Shown here: one piece after another, positions 39,978-48,156 of the stretch | Position numbering within the stretch: position 1 is the stretch's first letter | How the letters are laid out: each line of letters opens with the position of its first letter | NCBI RefSeq assembly: GCF_001570725.1 | Contig: NZ_BCNV01000001.1 | Coordinates: 2,728,001 to 2,792,000 of the forward strand | DNA: 64,000 nucleotides | Origin: Paenibacillus amylolyticus | GTDB lineage: Bacteria; Bacillota; Bacilli; Paenibacillales; Paenibacillaceae | Direction: 5' to 3' | Made by a program: the position numbers and the translations under genes | Notes under the pieces: generated by a model | Told to the model about the DNA's origin: nothing | What the model saw: the letters and a program-made list of their open reading frames with translations, nothing else | Databases searched by the model: none

Positions 39978-40002
39978 ATCCCTGTAAAAGGAGGGGTACG
40001 TC

Positions 40003-40185
40003 TTGGCTGTAGATAAGGATAAAAATACTCAAGTACTGGTGACGTTTCCTAACGAAATGCTGGATGAAATTAAGGAGTTCTGGCACAACGAGAAGTTGTC
40101 TAACCGTAATGTGGCAATTAGAACACTTATAACTAAAGGTCTTGAAAAACATAAGCAAGAAGTGAGGGAGCAAGAGGATAAGTAA
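40003..40185 (+). CDS. Ribbon-helix-helix regulator (CopG/Arc-like)
   Basis: A 60-residue protein from TTG 40003 behind AAAGGAGG. TQVLVTFPNEMLDEIKEFW gives the beta strand and first helix, LSNRNVAIRTLITKGLEKH the second helix of an RHH fold. It runs opposite to the surrounding genes. The palindrome at 39958 overlaps its promoter, as expected for a self-repressing RHH dimer. A terminator overlaps its last codons. Confidence 0.75.
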   Translation: MAVDKDKNTQVLVTFPNEMLDEIKEFWHNEKLSNRNVAIRTLITKGLEKHKQEVREQEDK

Positions 40186-40203
40186 ACCTCTTGCTCCTTT
40201 TAC
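40167..40203. terminator. Bidirectional terminator between RHH gene and early operon
   Basis: GGAGCAAGAGG / CCTCTTGCTCC, an 11-bp perfect stem with TTTT behind it on the plus strand. It overlaps the RHH stop codon and would also stop leftward early transcripts in part. Confidence 0.85.
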
Positions 40204-40227
40204 TTTTGATTTAGAGAGTATCATATT

Positions 40228-40503
40228 CTAGGGAAGCTCCATCGTATCTCCCTCAAACCTAAACTCCGTTTGATTGGGATCGTGTGTCGGACCCCAATGA
40301 CCATTATCCTTGAGAATTTGAACAACATCAGTTGCATAGACCTCATCAGTGTTTACGATCAGATACGTGTTCACCGCCTGTTTCCCTTCCGAAGCTCGTC
40401 CTACCCGGACCTTATTGAGAAGCCGCAGCATCTGCACTCTCTCCAGTTCATTAAGATGTTTTTCAACGTCCTCGTTTTTGATTACGGTATGTTTGATTTT
40501 CAT
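40228..40503 (-). CDS. Small phage protein, unknown
   Basis: A 91-residue protein from ATG 40503 (MKIKHTVIKNEDVEKHLNEL) behind GGGAG. It has a helical start and a beta-alpha C-terminus (VNTYLIVNTDEVYATDVVQI). It is the last gene of the early replication operon and overlaps the end of the DUF1064 gene in another frame. No family recognised. Confidence 0.6.
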   Translation of the reverse strand: MKIKHTVIKNEDVEKHLNELERVQMLRLLNKVRVGRASEGKQAVNTYLIVNTDEVYATDVVQILKDNGHWGPTHDPNQTEFRFEGDTMELP

Positions 40504-40975
40504 TTTGCTTTCTCCCTTCATCAGCTCGTTTTTTAAGTGCATTCGCCGCTCGTTTACGCGCTGATTTTTCCTTCTTATACTGGGCAAGCGGTCTAAATTC
40601 CCCGCGTTTTTTAACGAGTATATCTATTGGTAAAGTCGGATATTTAGCTTGGAATAGTTTCAGTTTGACTCGGAACGTGGAGGTCTCCATTCCTTTAATA
40701 TCCACCACCCGTTGACTGTCATCTAATCCTGTTACCAGGAAGTCAGCGATATAAGTGATCTTCGGTTTCTCTTGAAGAACAAATTTAGGATGGCATTCAA
40801 AATCCTTGATATCTCCGTATTTCTTCTGTTGGAGGAGCAGTTGGTAATACTCTCCCTCAGCCATGCTATCGAATCGTATTCCAGTTATAACAAGGTTGTG
40901 CTTTTTAACGATCCATTCCGAGAACAATGTCCCGTCTTCTGTGACAATCACTTTGGTTGCATTATATTTGTTCAT
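40463..40975 (-). CDS. DUF1064-like PD-(D/E)XK nuclease
   Basis: A 170-residue protein with FDSMAEGEYYQLLLQQ, ITYIADFLVTG and RVVDIKGMET. The Glu, Asp and D-x-K spacing fits the DUF1064 branch of PD-(D/E)XK nucleases, small phage enzymes found in replication clusters and thought to process branched DNA. The basic tail (KKEKSARKRAANALKKRA) suits DNA binding. It joins the clamp gene by a TAATG overlap. Confidence 0.75.
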   Translation of the reverse strand: MNKYNATKVIVTEDGTLFSEWIVKKHNLVITGIRFDSMAEGEYYQLLLQQKKYGDIKDFECHPKFVLQEKPKITYIADFLVTGLDDSQRVVDIKGMETSTFRVKLKLFQAKYPTLPIDILVKKRGEFRPLAQYKKEKSARKRAANALKKRADEGRKQNENQTYRNQKRGR

Positions 40976-42105
40976 TACACTTCTTCCGTCCTATAAGGAA
41001 GTACAATGTGGAGTGATCTCTCGTCACTTTCATCCAGGATATAAATTGGCTTCAACTTACCAGGGAAAACCAGTGTCACCTTATCTCCTTCTAATGCTTT
41101 GATAGCATCTATGAAGTACTTGGAATTCAGTGCAACGGCAAAATTTTCGCCTTTAAACAAAACTGGAACTATACTCTCATTCGCCTTTCCAGATTCTCTT
41201 CCTTTGCCGCGAATGCTCACTTCATTCTCTGTGATGCTGATGACGACCTGGTTATGTTTTTCTTCCTTGGCAAGTGTGTATACGAGGTCAAGACAACTCA
41301 ATATCTCTCCTTTATCTACGATCACCTCGGTAACACCATCTGGCACAATCGACATCCGGCTCACATCCGGGAACGCCCCCTCCAATACCCGGGAGTAAAA
41401 GGTGAAACGGTCTGTTCTCGCAAATACGTACACCACTTCTCCGGTGAAGGATTTCGAAAATCCAAATTCAAGATTGTCTTTATCCAAGATAATCTTTTGC
41501 AACTCACCCAATGCCTTAGCCTCAATGACAGCTCCACCCAAGTTGCCTACTTCTGTGCGCTGCTCCGTTTTTGCAAGTCTATGCCGGTCTGTCGCTTCAA
41601 TGCCAAATACTCCGTTATTAATGTAAACATGTGCTCCAGCTAGGATTGCCGCATTCTTGCCGGTTGGATCAGCAGCATAGGTCGCTTTTCTGAAAAGCCG
41701 TTTAAGTTCTTTGCCAGTAGTTTCAAACAACTCGCTATCATCAATGTCAGGTACTCTCGGAAACTCTTCTGTATCGAAGACACCCATATCTATTTCTTTC
41801 TTCCGAGAAATGATAATCACGTTGTTTCCCTGCTTCTCAATGCTCACATCGCCATTCAATTTCTTGATCACTTCCAGTGATAGCTTAGGGAGTGCAATCT
41901 GACCAGGCGAATCAACTTGAACATGTTCACTGAAAATGTAAGACTGTATCGTTGTTCTTGTATCCGTTCCGGTTACCTTGATCCCATCCGCTCCAGCTTC
42001 GATCAAGAAGCAGTCCAGGATTGGCATAATGTTCTTGCTTGCAATGGCCTTACTTGCATCTTCCAAGGCTTCTGCAAGTAGCTCGCTATCAACGAATATT
42101 TTCAT
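40975..42105 (-). CDS. dnaN: Phage DNA polymerase III beta clamp
   Basis: A 376-residue sliding clamp, full length for the family. MKIFVDSELLAEALEDASKA, the MPILDCFLIEA strand, TDTRTTIQSY and the final RSLHIVLPYRT follow bacterial DnaN. The ATG has AGGAGGGG upstream. A phage-encoded clamp would let the phage recruit host polymerase to its own forks or escape host clamp inhibitors. It lies in the replication operon between the DnaI-like loader and the DUF1064 nuclease. Confidence 0.95.
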   Translation of the reverse strand: MKIFVDSELLAEALEDASKAIASKNIMPILDCFLIEAGADGIKVTGTDTRTTIQSYIFSEHVQVDSPGQIALPKLSLEVIKKLNGDVSIEKQGNNVIIISRKKEIDMGVFDTEEFPRVPDIDDSELFETTGKELKRLFRKATYAADPTGKNAAILAGAHVYINNGVFGIEATDRHRLAKTEQRTEVGNLGGAVIEAKALGELQKIILDKDNLEFGFSKSFTGEVVYVFARTDRFTFYSRVLEGAFPDVSRMSIVPDGVTEVIVDKGEILSCLDLVYTLAKEEKHNQVVISITENEVSIRGKGRESGKANESIVPVLFKGENFAVALNSKYFIDAIKALEGDKVTLVFPGKLKPIYILDESDERSLHIVLPYRTEEV

Positions 42106-42229
42106 AAGGACGATTCCCCTCCTGAGGTTTTTTCTTTGCGTTGGGATTGCACTCCGGGCAAGGTCCGAGCATCATCATTGCACCAATAAACTGATATTTC
42201 ACTGTTGCTCCACCACAAGTTTTATACAT
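42089..42229 (-). CDS. 46-residue four-Cys-type small protein
   Basis: A short frame from ATG 42229 with GGAGGGG eight bases upstream, overlapping the clamp start by 17 bases. It encodes MYKTCGG... and LGPCPECNPN, a CPxC zinc-ribbon half, ending in a basic Lys-rich tail. Coupling to the clamp gene is likely. No family recognised. Confidence 0.55.
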   Translation of the reverse strand: MYKTCGGATVKYQFIGAMMMLGPCPECNPNAKKKPQEGNRPYENIR

Positions 42230-42233
42230 TCGA

Positions 42234-43190
42234 TTATCCCCTCCGTCTATTTCTTCCACCTACCGATATTGTTTTTGAAAAAGGTTCGATCCGTTCAATG
42301 ATCCGCTCTGCCTTCTTCTCATGCTGCTTTCTGTCCATCTCTTTGGCATCTTTCACATTAGCAAAGTGATGTCTCAGTTCATTAACTGTCAAATTGGAAG
42401 TATATATTGTCGGTAGTCGCTCCATGCGCCGCTGGAGTATTGGCCCAATCACTTCATCCCTTGTCCAAATGGTTAAGGTCTCAGCTCCAATATCATCGAG
42501 TATTAGTACAGATGCTGTCCTTAGAGAATCAAGTTTGCTCTCAACTGTTTCTGTCTTGGAACCAATAGCATCCTTGACTTCGAGTAGAAAATCCGGGACA
42601 TAAACCATGAGCACATCTATGTCACATTTGGCTAGTTCTTGAGCAATCGCTCCGGCGATCCGGCTTTTACCTACACCCATAGGACCGTAAAGATACAACC
42701 CTTTTGTCGTTTGCCCTGGAACGAATGTGCTACAGAATTTAACCGCCGCCGTAATGGCGGGTAAGCGTTGCGGATCAGGTTCGATGTCATCAAAGGTCGC
42801 GTCCAAAATGTGAGCGGGTATAAAATGGCTTTTGATTCTCTGACCAATCCCCTGTTGTCTCTCGTAGGCCTTTAACAAATTGCATTTCCTTAGCCTGAAC
42901 ACCAACTCGTCCGATTTGTTAGGATTAGGTTCTTCCATGCTCCTGTGGCCCTTCTGGACGTTCTGACAGCCCATTAGACCAGGGCACGTGGCGCACGCAT
43001 CACATTGAGACAAATGTTCAGATACATCCCTGTATCTTTTAGGGCTTGTTAGGTCTCCTGAACGAGCTGGATATTCTTGTCTAAGCCTCTGTATCTCCGG
43101 GTGTTTATCAATCCGTTCAATGGCAGAGGCTCGGCGTTCCAAAAACCGATCTGGCATCAACGCTTTTAGCTCTTCTTGAAAGCTGCCCAC
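42234..43190 (-). CDS. Helicase loader (DnaI/DnaC-like AAA+)
   Basis: A 318-residue protein. N-terminal Cys cluster CDACATCPGLMGC (as in DnaI-type zinc domains), then AAA+ ATPase motifs: Walker A YGPMGVGKSRIAG (about residue 165) and Walker B VLILDDIGAET. It would load host DnaB-type helicase at the phage origin, working with the upstream replisome organizer. The start is GTG 43190; AAGGGATG lies ten bases upstream. Confidence 0.88.
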   Translation of the reverse strand: MGSFQEELKALMPDRFLERRASAIERIDKHPEIQRLRQEYPARSGDLTSPKRYRDVSEHLSQCDACATCPGLMGCQNVQKGHRSMEEPNPNKSDELVFRLRKCNLLKAYERQQGIGQRIKSHFIPAHILDATFDDIEPDPQRLPAITAAVKFCSTFVPGQTTKGLYLYGPMGVGKSRIAGAIAQELAKCDIDVLMVYVPDFLLEVKDAIGSKTETVESKLDSLRTASVLILDDIGAETLTIWTRDEVIGPILQRRMERLPTIYTSNLTVNELRHHFANVKDAKEMDRKQHEKKAERIIERIEPFSKTISVGGRNRRRG

Positions 43191-43194
43191 TGCT

Positions 43195-44223
43195 TCACAT
43201 CCCTTGTTTTGCTCTTAGTTCAGCAATCATTTTTTGAAGATCGTTTTCGGTGTACTGTTCGCCTAGCACTTCAGGAACAACGTTTTCAGGAGGCACCTGT
43301 TCTGCTGCACGTTGTGTATCCGATTGATTCGAATTTTCTGTGTTCGAAGCATGGAGAGCTTGAATCACTGTAGAGCAGTAGTTCACGCTCCTGATCTCGT
43401 CCCGAGAATGCTTGGGTTTAAAGTTGTCAAACGCTTTGTCAACTCCATCAAGAGCCGTTTGCAGTGGCACCTTGTCTCTGATCAATTCGGAAATACTCAC
43501 CTCATCCGCTGGAGATATATCCATGCCCTTACCTCTGCGTTGTAAATACTTGCTAGCAACCGCGTTGCGATAATCCAATTCAGTCGATGATATTTCATCC
43601 TGTCCAGAGTCAGCATCTGTTTCAGGAGTGGCAGGAACGGTACCTTGCCGGGAAGACGGTATCCCCTCATCTTTGGAATCGTTATCAGCCTCGGGCGATA
43701 AACAACAACTACTATCTTTTTCTTGTTCTAAATCTAGTTCTAGTTCTGTTCCGTTACCGGGCGTTACAGTAACGTTACCTGTAGCGTTTCCTGTAACGTT
43801 ACAATCTGGATTAGTTTTTTGACCTGGATAGAGCAACTTCTGCTTCTCTCGAAACTTGCGAACCCTATCATTAGTTTGTGCTCTGACCTTATCCATGCCA
43901 TCAATATTCTGATGCTTCTCCCAATTCGGGAGGAAGTAAGCTCCGTGTTCAGAAACTTCTAACATACCGAATCTCTCAAAGATGGATAAAGCCATTTTTA
44001 TAACAGGTAAAGGACGTTTAATAGCAGACAATAGCATTTCTTCTGTATATGGGATGTTTTCAGTCAACATGATGTATCCTCCCATATTTGCCTTGCCGGT
44101 CATTGTCAGTAACTTGAGCCATATTACAATGATCGTATCAGCCTCAGGCATGTCTTCAATGAGTTCAATCTTTGTATCACTGAACATTCCGGTACTGAGT
44201 TTGATCCATTTTATTTCTGCCAT
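43195..44223 (-). CDS. Replisome organizer (DnaD-like initiator)
   Basis: A 342-residue protein. The first 120 residues (MAEIKWIKLSTGMFSDTKIE, YFLPNWEKHQNIDGMD) match the phage replisome organizer N-terminal domain. A low-complexity linker follows, then a helical C-terminal domain (VSISELIRDKVPLQTALDGV) like DnaD-type domains. It likely binds the origin and recruits the loader next door. The linker DNA holds 12-bp iterons (43746-43802), so the origin is probably inside this gene. Confidence 0.85.
   Translation of the reverse strand: MAEIKWIKLSTGMFSDTKIELIEDMPEADTIIVIWLKLLTMTGKANMGGYIMLTENIPYTEEMLLSAIKRPLPVIKMALSIFERFGMLEVSEHGAYFLPNWEKHQNIDGMDKVRAQTNDRVRKFREKQKLLYPGQKTNPDCNVTGNATGNVTVTPGNGTELELDLEQEKDSSCCLSPEADNDSKDEGIPSSRQGTVPATPETDADSGQDEISSTELDYRNAVASKYLQRRGKGMDISPADEVSISELIRDKVPLQTALDGVDKAFDNFKPKHSRDEIRSVNYCSTVIQALHASNTENSNQSDTQRAAEQVPPENVVPEVLGEQYTENDLQKMIAELRAKQGM
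43690..43802. other. Candidate phage replication origin: iterons plus AT-rich tract
   Basis: On the minus strand, 12-base units run GTAACGTTACAG, GAAACGCTACAG, GTAACGTTACTG, a nine-base partial, and GTAACGGAACAG (43802 down to 43746). An AT-rich stretch follows (43745-43690). Iterons beside an AT-rich region inside the initiator gene are the lambda O-type origin layout. Confidence 0.65.
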
Positions 44224-44246
44224 GATTCAACCTCGCATTATCAGCC

Positions 44247-44645
44247 CTACCTATTCCCGCTGGCAGGATTGTTGTACTCAGCCAGCAGAACCTTCAGGCT
44301 GTATTTTAATGAGTTTATAACTTGGTCATTACTTTCTACTGCGTTATGCCATCGAACCTTGTCTGCCTCGGCATCGGCTTCCTGAAGACGGATCTTGATG
44401 ATAGCGAGTTCCGCACGCTGAGCTTTGTCTTTCCCAGCAGCAAGGTAGGCTTCTGCATATACACGCTTGCGTTCAGCGTATAGACGTTTATAGTCCCTCA
44501 CCGCCTCCGCAGCTCTCCGGCCCAATAAAACTTGTACCTCCGTCAAATACCCAATCTTCCGCGCCAGTGTAGCCGGATAATCGTGACTGCACTGTTCAGC
44601 TAGACTGTATAACTCGCCTAGCGAATATTGTTTTTGTAAAGACAA
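44247..44645 (-). CDS. Phage protein, unknown
   Basis: A 132-residue helical protein. I use TTG 44645 (LSLQKQYSLGELYSL), eight bases behind AGGAG; the GTG three codons earlier touches the ribosome site. It is charged and Arg/Ala-rich (GRRAAEAVRDYKRLYAERKR). It lies just upstream of the initiator gene. No family recognised. Confidence 0.6.
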   Translation of the reverse strand: MSLQKQYSLGELYSLAEQCSHDYPATLARKIGYLTEVQVLLGRRAAEAVRDYKRLYAERKRVYAEAYLAAGKDKAQRAELAIIKIRLQEADAEADKVRWHNAVESNDQVINSLKYSLKVLLAEYNNPASGNR

Positions 44646-44668
44646 TGCAGTCACTCCTACTTTAATTT

Positions 44669-45367
44669 TTAATAATCATCACCATAATAGGTATCTACTT
44701 CATCCTCATCGACAATAACCTTTGCGCCTGTAGCGAAAATTTGGAACATTAATTTGTCGAAGTCGTAAAACGATGTCATGATCTCGTTGTTTTTGGATAA
44801 ATCATGACTGTCAATTTTGGAATTGTAGACATGACCTTCTTTATCTAAGTGAAGTTGATATTTATAATTGTATTTCGATCTGCTAGAGCGCCATGATTCT
44901 GTACCGTCACTTTCAGGATCAAGGTAAATGTGTTTGTAACCGTAATCGCTCTCTTCAAGAATGAAGCCTATTTTTTCGCCATCTTTATCGTGATCCTCGT
45001 TCTTATCCTTTTTCATAGCCTCAACTAACTCAGATAACTTGTATTCTGACTTGACGCCAACTAGCATTTTTTCCATATTTTCTTTTATTTTTTGGACACC
45101 CTGAATGTGAAGCGCTGTTTCCAATTGGGACTTCACTTCATTCAAAACCATGAGATTGTATCCGCCAATCCCAAGTTTGCTCATATCAATTTCCAGTTGT
45201 TCTTTTACTTGGTTTTCCAACTCTTTACGGAAATCTCCATAGGAGCCAAAGTAATCTTCAACGACTTTTTTGATAGTAGTCTCCAATTGCTTTTTAATAA
45301 CTTCTTCAACAAACCCATCCTTTTGAATATTCTCCATAGCATCATTTACCAGGATATTTAAATTCAT
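44669..45367 (-). CDS. Phage protein, unknown
   Basis: A 232-residue protein, N-terminal half helical (VEEVIKKQLETTIKKVVEDY), C-terminal half acidic and Tyr-rich (SRSKYNYKYQLHLDKEGHVY), ending VDEDEVDTYYGDDY. It starts behind AGGAGCTGG. No family recognised. It belongs to the early operon. Confidence 0.6.
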   Translation of the reverse strand: MNLNILVNDAMENIQKDGFVEEVIKKQLETTIKKVVEDYFGSYGDFRKELENQVKEQLEIDMSKLGIGGYNLMVLNEVKSQLETALHIQGVQKIKENMEKMLVGVKSEYKLSELVEAMKKDKNEDHDKDGEKIGFILEESDYGYKHIYLDPESDGTESWRSSRSKYNYKYQLHLDKEGHVYNSKIDSHDLSKNNEIMTSFYDFDKLMFQIFATGAKVIVDEDEVDTYYGDDY

Positions 45368-45465
45368 ATTTTCCAGCTCCTATTTTCAAATTTTGAATTG
45401 CATGGTATACTGCCGTTGAATTGTTTTTCAAATGATCGTGTTGGTAGCACGATTAACTTAAGGAC

Positions 45466-45828
45466 TCATTTGATACTGTTGTTGCGGTAGACTCTTCTGC
45501 AATAGTAGTTACAGAAGAGTCCTTCTTCTTTTGGATCAGGAAATTTTTGTCCAGAGAACACTTCTCTATCACAGTGTTTACACAAACCAATCACTGTCCC
45601 TTCAACCTTATAGCCTGATGGTTCTTTCCAGATTAGTCCTTCATATTCTGCATTCTTATCGATTGAGCGTTCTAATTCCTCAAGATCGTTACGGAGCATC
45701 TTAATTTGTTGTTTGATGGGTTTGATGCTGCGTTCCATTGCTAATGCATCAATCGCAGTATCACATAAATCTCTAATCTGTCTTCGCAGTACTCTGGTTT
45801 GCAATAACTCATGAGCACGTATCATCAT
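45466..45828 (-). CDS. Phage protein with coiled coil and zinc-finger-like end
   Basis: A 120-residue protein. Residues 30-60 form a coiled coil (IKQQIKMLRNDLEELERSID). The C-terminus has CKHC and CNYYC spaced by about 22 residues, a likely zinc finger. It overlaps a 33-residue upstream frame by ATGA, its translation probably being coupled. Function is unknown. Confidence 0.65.
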   Translation of the reverse strand: MMIRAHELLQTRVLRRQIRDLCDTAIDALAMERSIKPIKQQIKMLRNDLEELERSIDKNAEYEGLIWKEPSGYKVEGTVIGLCKHCDREVFSGQKFPDPKEEGLFCNYYCRRVYRNNSIK

Positions 45829-45926
45829 TTCTTTTTGGCAATGTTTTTTTGAATAATTGCATGTTGCAATGGTTTGTGTGACCAGATACGTGCCAAATCG
45901 TCAAGCGTCATGAATTTTAATCTCAT
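45825..45926 (-). CDS. 33-residue small protein upstream of the zinc-finger gene
   Basis: A frame from ATG 45926 with GAGGGAG nine bases upstream, reading MRLKFMTLDDLARIWSHK and ending in KNIAKKK. It ends by an ATGA overlap with the next gene, which itself lacks a good ribosome site. Either a real micro-protein or a coupling leader. Confidence 0.5.
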   Translation of the reverse strand: MRLKFMTLDDLARIWSHKPLQHAIIQKNIAKKK

Positions 45927-45940
45927 AGGTTTCAACTCCC

Positions 45941-46369
45941 TCAGATATAATCTTCCGGACGAAATTCCTTAATGAACTCAACCGCATCATCAAAGTCGAT
46001 ACGCCGTACATGGCTGTATTTCGCTACCTCAAACCGATCTTTCAGTTTACTCCATACCATCCTACGATAACGACCGACCAGGTCCTTGAATTTCTCGTCA
46101 GACTCTTTGTACCTGTCCTTTGTTAACGAGTTCGACTTCTTGCGGACAAGAGACTGGAGTTGGTAGCACTCCGCATCCGTAAGCGTTACGCTGTCCCGGA
46201 CCTCCTGAACCATCATCTGGACCTCTCCAACCTTTTCGGCCACATCCTCTTGCATCTGTCTGATGCCATCCACCAAACCGCGAATCGCCTTACCTTGAGC
46301 TTCAGTTAACTGCATCTGTCTTTCGACAACCGACAAGAAGTCAGTCTGGTTAGGATTAATCAATGTCAT
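45941..46369 (-). CDS. ORF6C-domain phage protein
   Basis: A 142-residue protein whose second half (LTDAECYQLQSLVRKKSNSL, VWSKLKDRFEVAKYSHVRRI) matches the ORF6C domain found at the end of many phage antirepressor-type proteins. The N-terminal half is a coiled coil. No BRO or AntA domain is present. It overlaps the ParB-like gene by 14 bases. Confidence 0.7.
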   Translation of the reverse strand: MTLINPNQTDFLSVVERQMQLTEAQGKAIRGLVDGIRQMQEDVAEKVGEVQMMVQEVRDSVTLTDAECYQLQSLVRKKSNSLTKDRYKESDEKFKDLVGRYRRMVWSKLKDRFEVAKYSHVRRIDFDDAVEFIKEFRPEDYI

Positions 46370-47489
46370 TTCGTTCTACCACCTTTCTGGAATTGATTGC
46401 TGGTCGAAGTTGGTCAATGAAGGATTGAAGCATATCAAGACCTTCTGACACCCGCTTTTTATCACTGGTACTTGCACCGGATACTGCGCCAAGCATAAAC
46501 GAAGTGATACCAACCTTCTGAAGAAACTGTTTAATGTGATAACTAACTTGGGTAGAGTTGTAGTCTGATTCGAAGCGGAGTTTCTTCAATTGAGCCGTTG
46601 CATACTGTTCATCGAAATCATCAGGTTGCTGAAGCTTAAGTGCCTCAAGTTCTTCTTTAGCTCTCTGATACCCGGATTTCAGATCTTCAACTTTCAGGCG
46701 TTCAGCTTCAACGTCATCATCGAGCTTTTCCTTCCAGTACTGGTCCCGCTCTTTGATCCTCCGAGTAACTTCCTGCTCTTTTTGTTCAAGCAAGACTCCC
46801 GTCTCTTCGTCTCTACGCTCAACAGCGGCCGCTATTGCTTCGTCCACCTGATCGGCTGGAATCGCATCCTTGTATCGTCGCTGGAGCTCTTCCTTTTCAT
46901 GCTCCGCTTGGTTAGCGCGTTTCTCAGCCTCTCGTACAGCAGCTTCAAGCCTTTCCTTAGTCTCCACATACGCTTTGTGTGTAGATATGATCCCTTCATC
47001 AAGTTGCTGGATGATTTCTGGTGTCGCATTTTCCATGATGTACTTGGCCTTGTCGTAGGTTCTGCCTGATCCAAAGCCTGCTTGATCAGCTACGATATCA
47101 CGGACTTGTCCAGCGGGATGCTCAGGTACATTTTCCTTACCTCCAGCCATCCGGTCCTTCGCCTTGATCCGTTCGACTTCTTCCAATCGTTTAGCCCACT
47201 CGACTCGCTCTGAGAAGGTGAATTCTTTCCGATGCTCGTTCTCGGATATTTCAAGCCGAAGCTGATGTTCGAAGTCGCTGATTTCCATCACTCGGACTAC
47301 AACCTCTTTGCGTCCCAGGTACTGATGAGCACGCAATCGGCGCTCTCCTGCAATTAACTGATAATCTGGTGTTACTACTATAGGATTGATAAGTCCGTTT
47401 TGATCAATGTCTAGTGCCAACTCTTCAATGCCGCCAAAGTCTTTGCGAATTCTATCTGCAACCTTGATTTCGTTTATCTTAATTAACAA
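46356..47489 (-). CDS. ParB/Spo0J-like protein
   Basis: A 377-residue protein from TTG 47489 behind AAAGGAG. The ParB N-terminal domain is clear: VADRIRKDFGGIEELALDID, INPIVVTPDYQLIAGERRLR with the GERR nucleotide-binding box, and LRLEISENEHRKEFT. A DNA-binding helix region follows, then a long coiled coil (residues 165-300). No ParA gene is seen. Its role here may be replication or transcription control instead of partition. Confidence 0.85.
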   Translation of the reverse strand: MLIKINEIKVADRIRKDFGGIEELALDIDQNGLINPIVVTPDYQLIAGERRLRAHQYLGRKEVVVRVMEISDFEHQLRLEISENEHRKEFTFSERVEWAKRLEEVERIKAKDRMAGGKENVPEHPAGQVRDIVADQAGFGSGRTYDKAKYIMENATPEIIQQLDEGIISTHKAYVETKERLEAAVREAEKRANQAEHEKEELQRRYKDAIPADQVDEAIAAAVERRDEETGVLLEQKEQEVTRRIKERDQYWKEKLDDDVEAERLKVEDLKSGYQRAKEELEALKLQQPDDFDEQYATAQLKKLRFESDYNSTQVSYHIKQFLQKVGITSFMLGAVSGASTSDKKRVSEGLDMLQSFIDQLRPAINSRKVVERNDID

Positions 47490-47777
47490 TTACATTTCTC
47501 CTTTCTTCAAATGTTCAAAAAGCCATTGCCTTAGAAACTCTCTGGTTTCTTGAACGGGAAAATACCACTTTCCACCAAGCTTCGCTTTTATAAATCGTGG
47601 ATCAAAGAAAAAATTATTCTGTATGGTGTTCCAACTCATACAGGTTCTCTTCATTAATTCCTCCGAATCCCAGTATACGTATTCCGAATCCACTTCTTTT
47701 ACTAATTCGGCAATGCGCTCTCGGGCAAGCTTCAATACCTCTGTTTCATTAATGTTAATAGTCATCATTTTTTCCAA
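47490..47777 (-). CDS. DUF771-like small DNA-binding protein
   Basis: A 95-residue protein from TTG 47777 behind GGAGGTGACGAT. YVYWDSEELMKRTCMSWNTI and LGGKWYFPVQETREFLRQWL fit the DUF771 family, winged-helix-like proteins common as the first early phage gene. It may act as excisionase or early regulator. Operator-like sites lie just upstream. Confidence 0.75.
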   Translation of the reverse strand: MEKMMTININETEVLKLARERIAELVKEVDSEYVYWDSEELMKRTCMSWNTIQNNFFFDPRFIKAKLGGKWYFPVQETREFLRQWLFEHLKKGEM

Positions 47778-47803
47778 ATCGTCACCTCCGGATCATAATC
47801 GAA

Positions 47804-47818
47804 GGTATTTAAAATACC
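47804..47818. promoter_or_regulatory. Operator site (GGTATTTAAAATACC)
   Basis: A 7-1-7 palindrome just upstream of the DUF771 gene, the same sequence family as the sites between the two XRE genes. Confidence 0.65.
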
Positions 47819-47850
47819 CTTGTGGATATAAAAAAATGCCGTCCTCAAAC

Positions 47851-47873
47851 AATGGGTATTGACAATACCCATT
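47851..47873. promoter_or_regulatory. Operator site, 11-1-11 perfect palindrome
   Basis: Arms AATGGGTATTG and CAATACCCATT around one base. It shares GGTATT...AATACC with the other sites and covers the -35 of a plus-strand promoter. Confidence 0.7.
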
Positions 47874-47887
47874 AACAAAAGTATACT
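47859..47887 (+). promoter_or_regulatory. Consensus promoter pointing from behind cro toward the repressor
   Basis: TTGACA at 47859-47864, 17-base spacer, TATACT at 47882-47887. Its transcript would run antisense through the Cro-like gene toward the cI-like gene, as lambda PRE does. Operators overlap the -35 and the start region (47893-47911). Confidence 0.65.
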
Positions 47888-47916
47888 TCATATAGGTATT
47901 CTGACTACCTACTGAA

Positions 47917-48120
47917 CTAAAATAATTCGTCTGGTTTTCCTTTTAGAACTTCACAAATTTTTAGCATTAATTTAAAACTTGGATTGACTCGACCGTATTC
48001 TAAGCTCTTGATATGTTCAGTAGAAACGCCAACTGCATTGCCTAGCATAGATTGGGTCAGCCCTTGTTGAAGTCGCTTGTTTCTAAGATTACCGCGTTTT
48101 TCAATCAGCTTCTCTGGCAA
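47917..48120 (-). CDS. Cro-like XRE regulator
   Basis: A 67-residue single-domain XRE protein (LTQSMLGNAVGVSTEHIKSL is the helix-turn-helix). It starts with TTG behind GGGGGTGA. It is divergent from the cI-like gene and is the first gene of the leftward early transcript, the Cro position. It would bind the shared operators and promote lytic growth. Confidence 0.8.
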   Translation of the reverse strand: MPEKLIEKRGNLRNKRLQQGLTQSMLGNAVGVSTEHIKSLEYGRVNPSFKLMLKICEVLKGKPDELF

Positions 48121-48156
48121 TGTTTCTTCACCCCCTTTTATATAACTTGTATCCTG

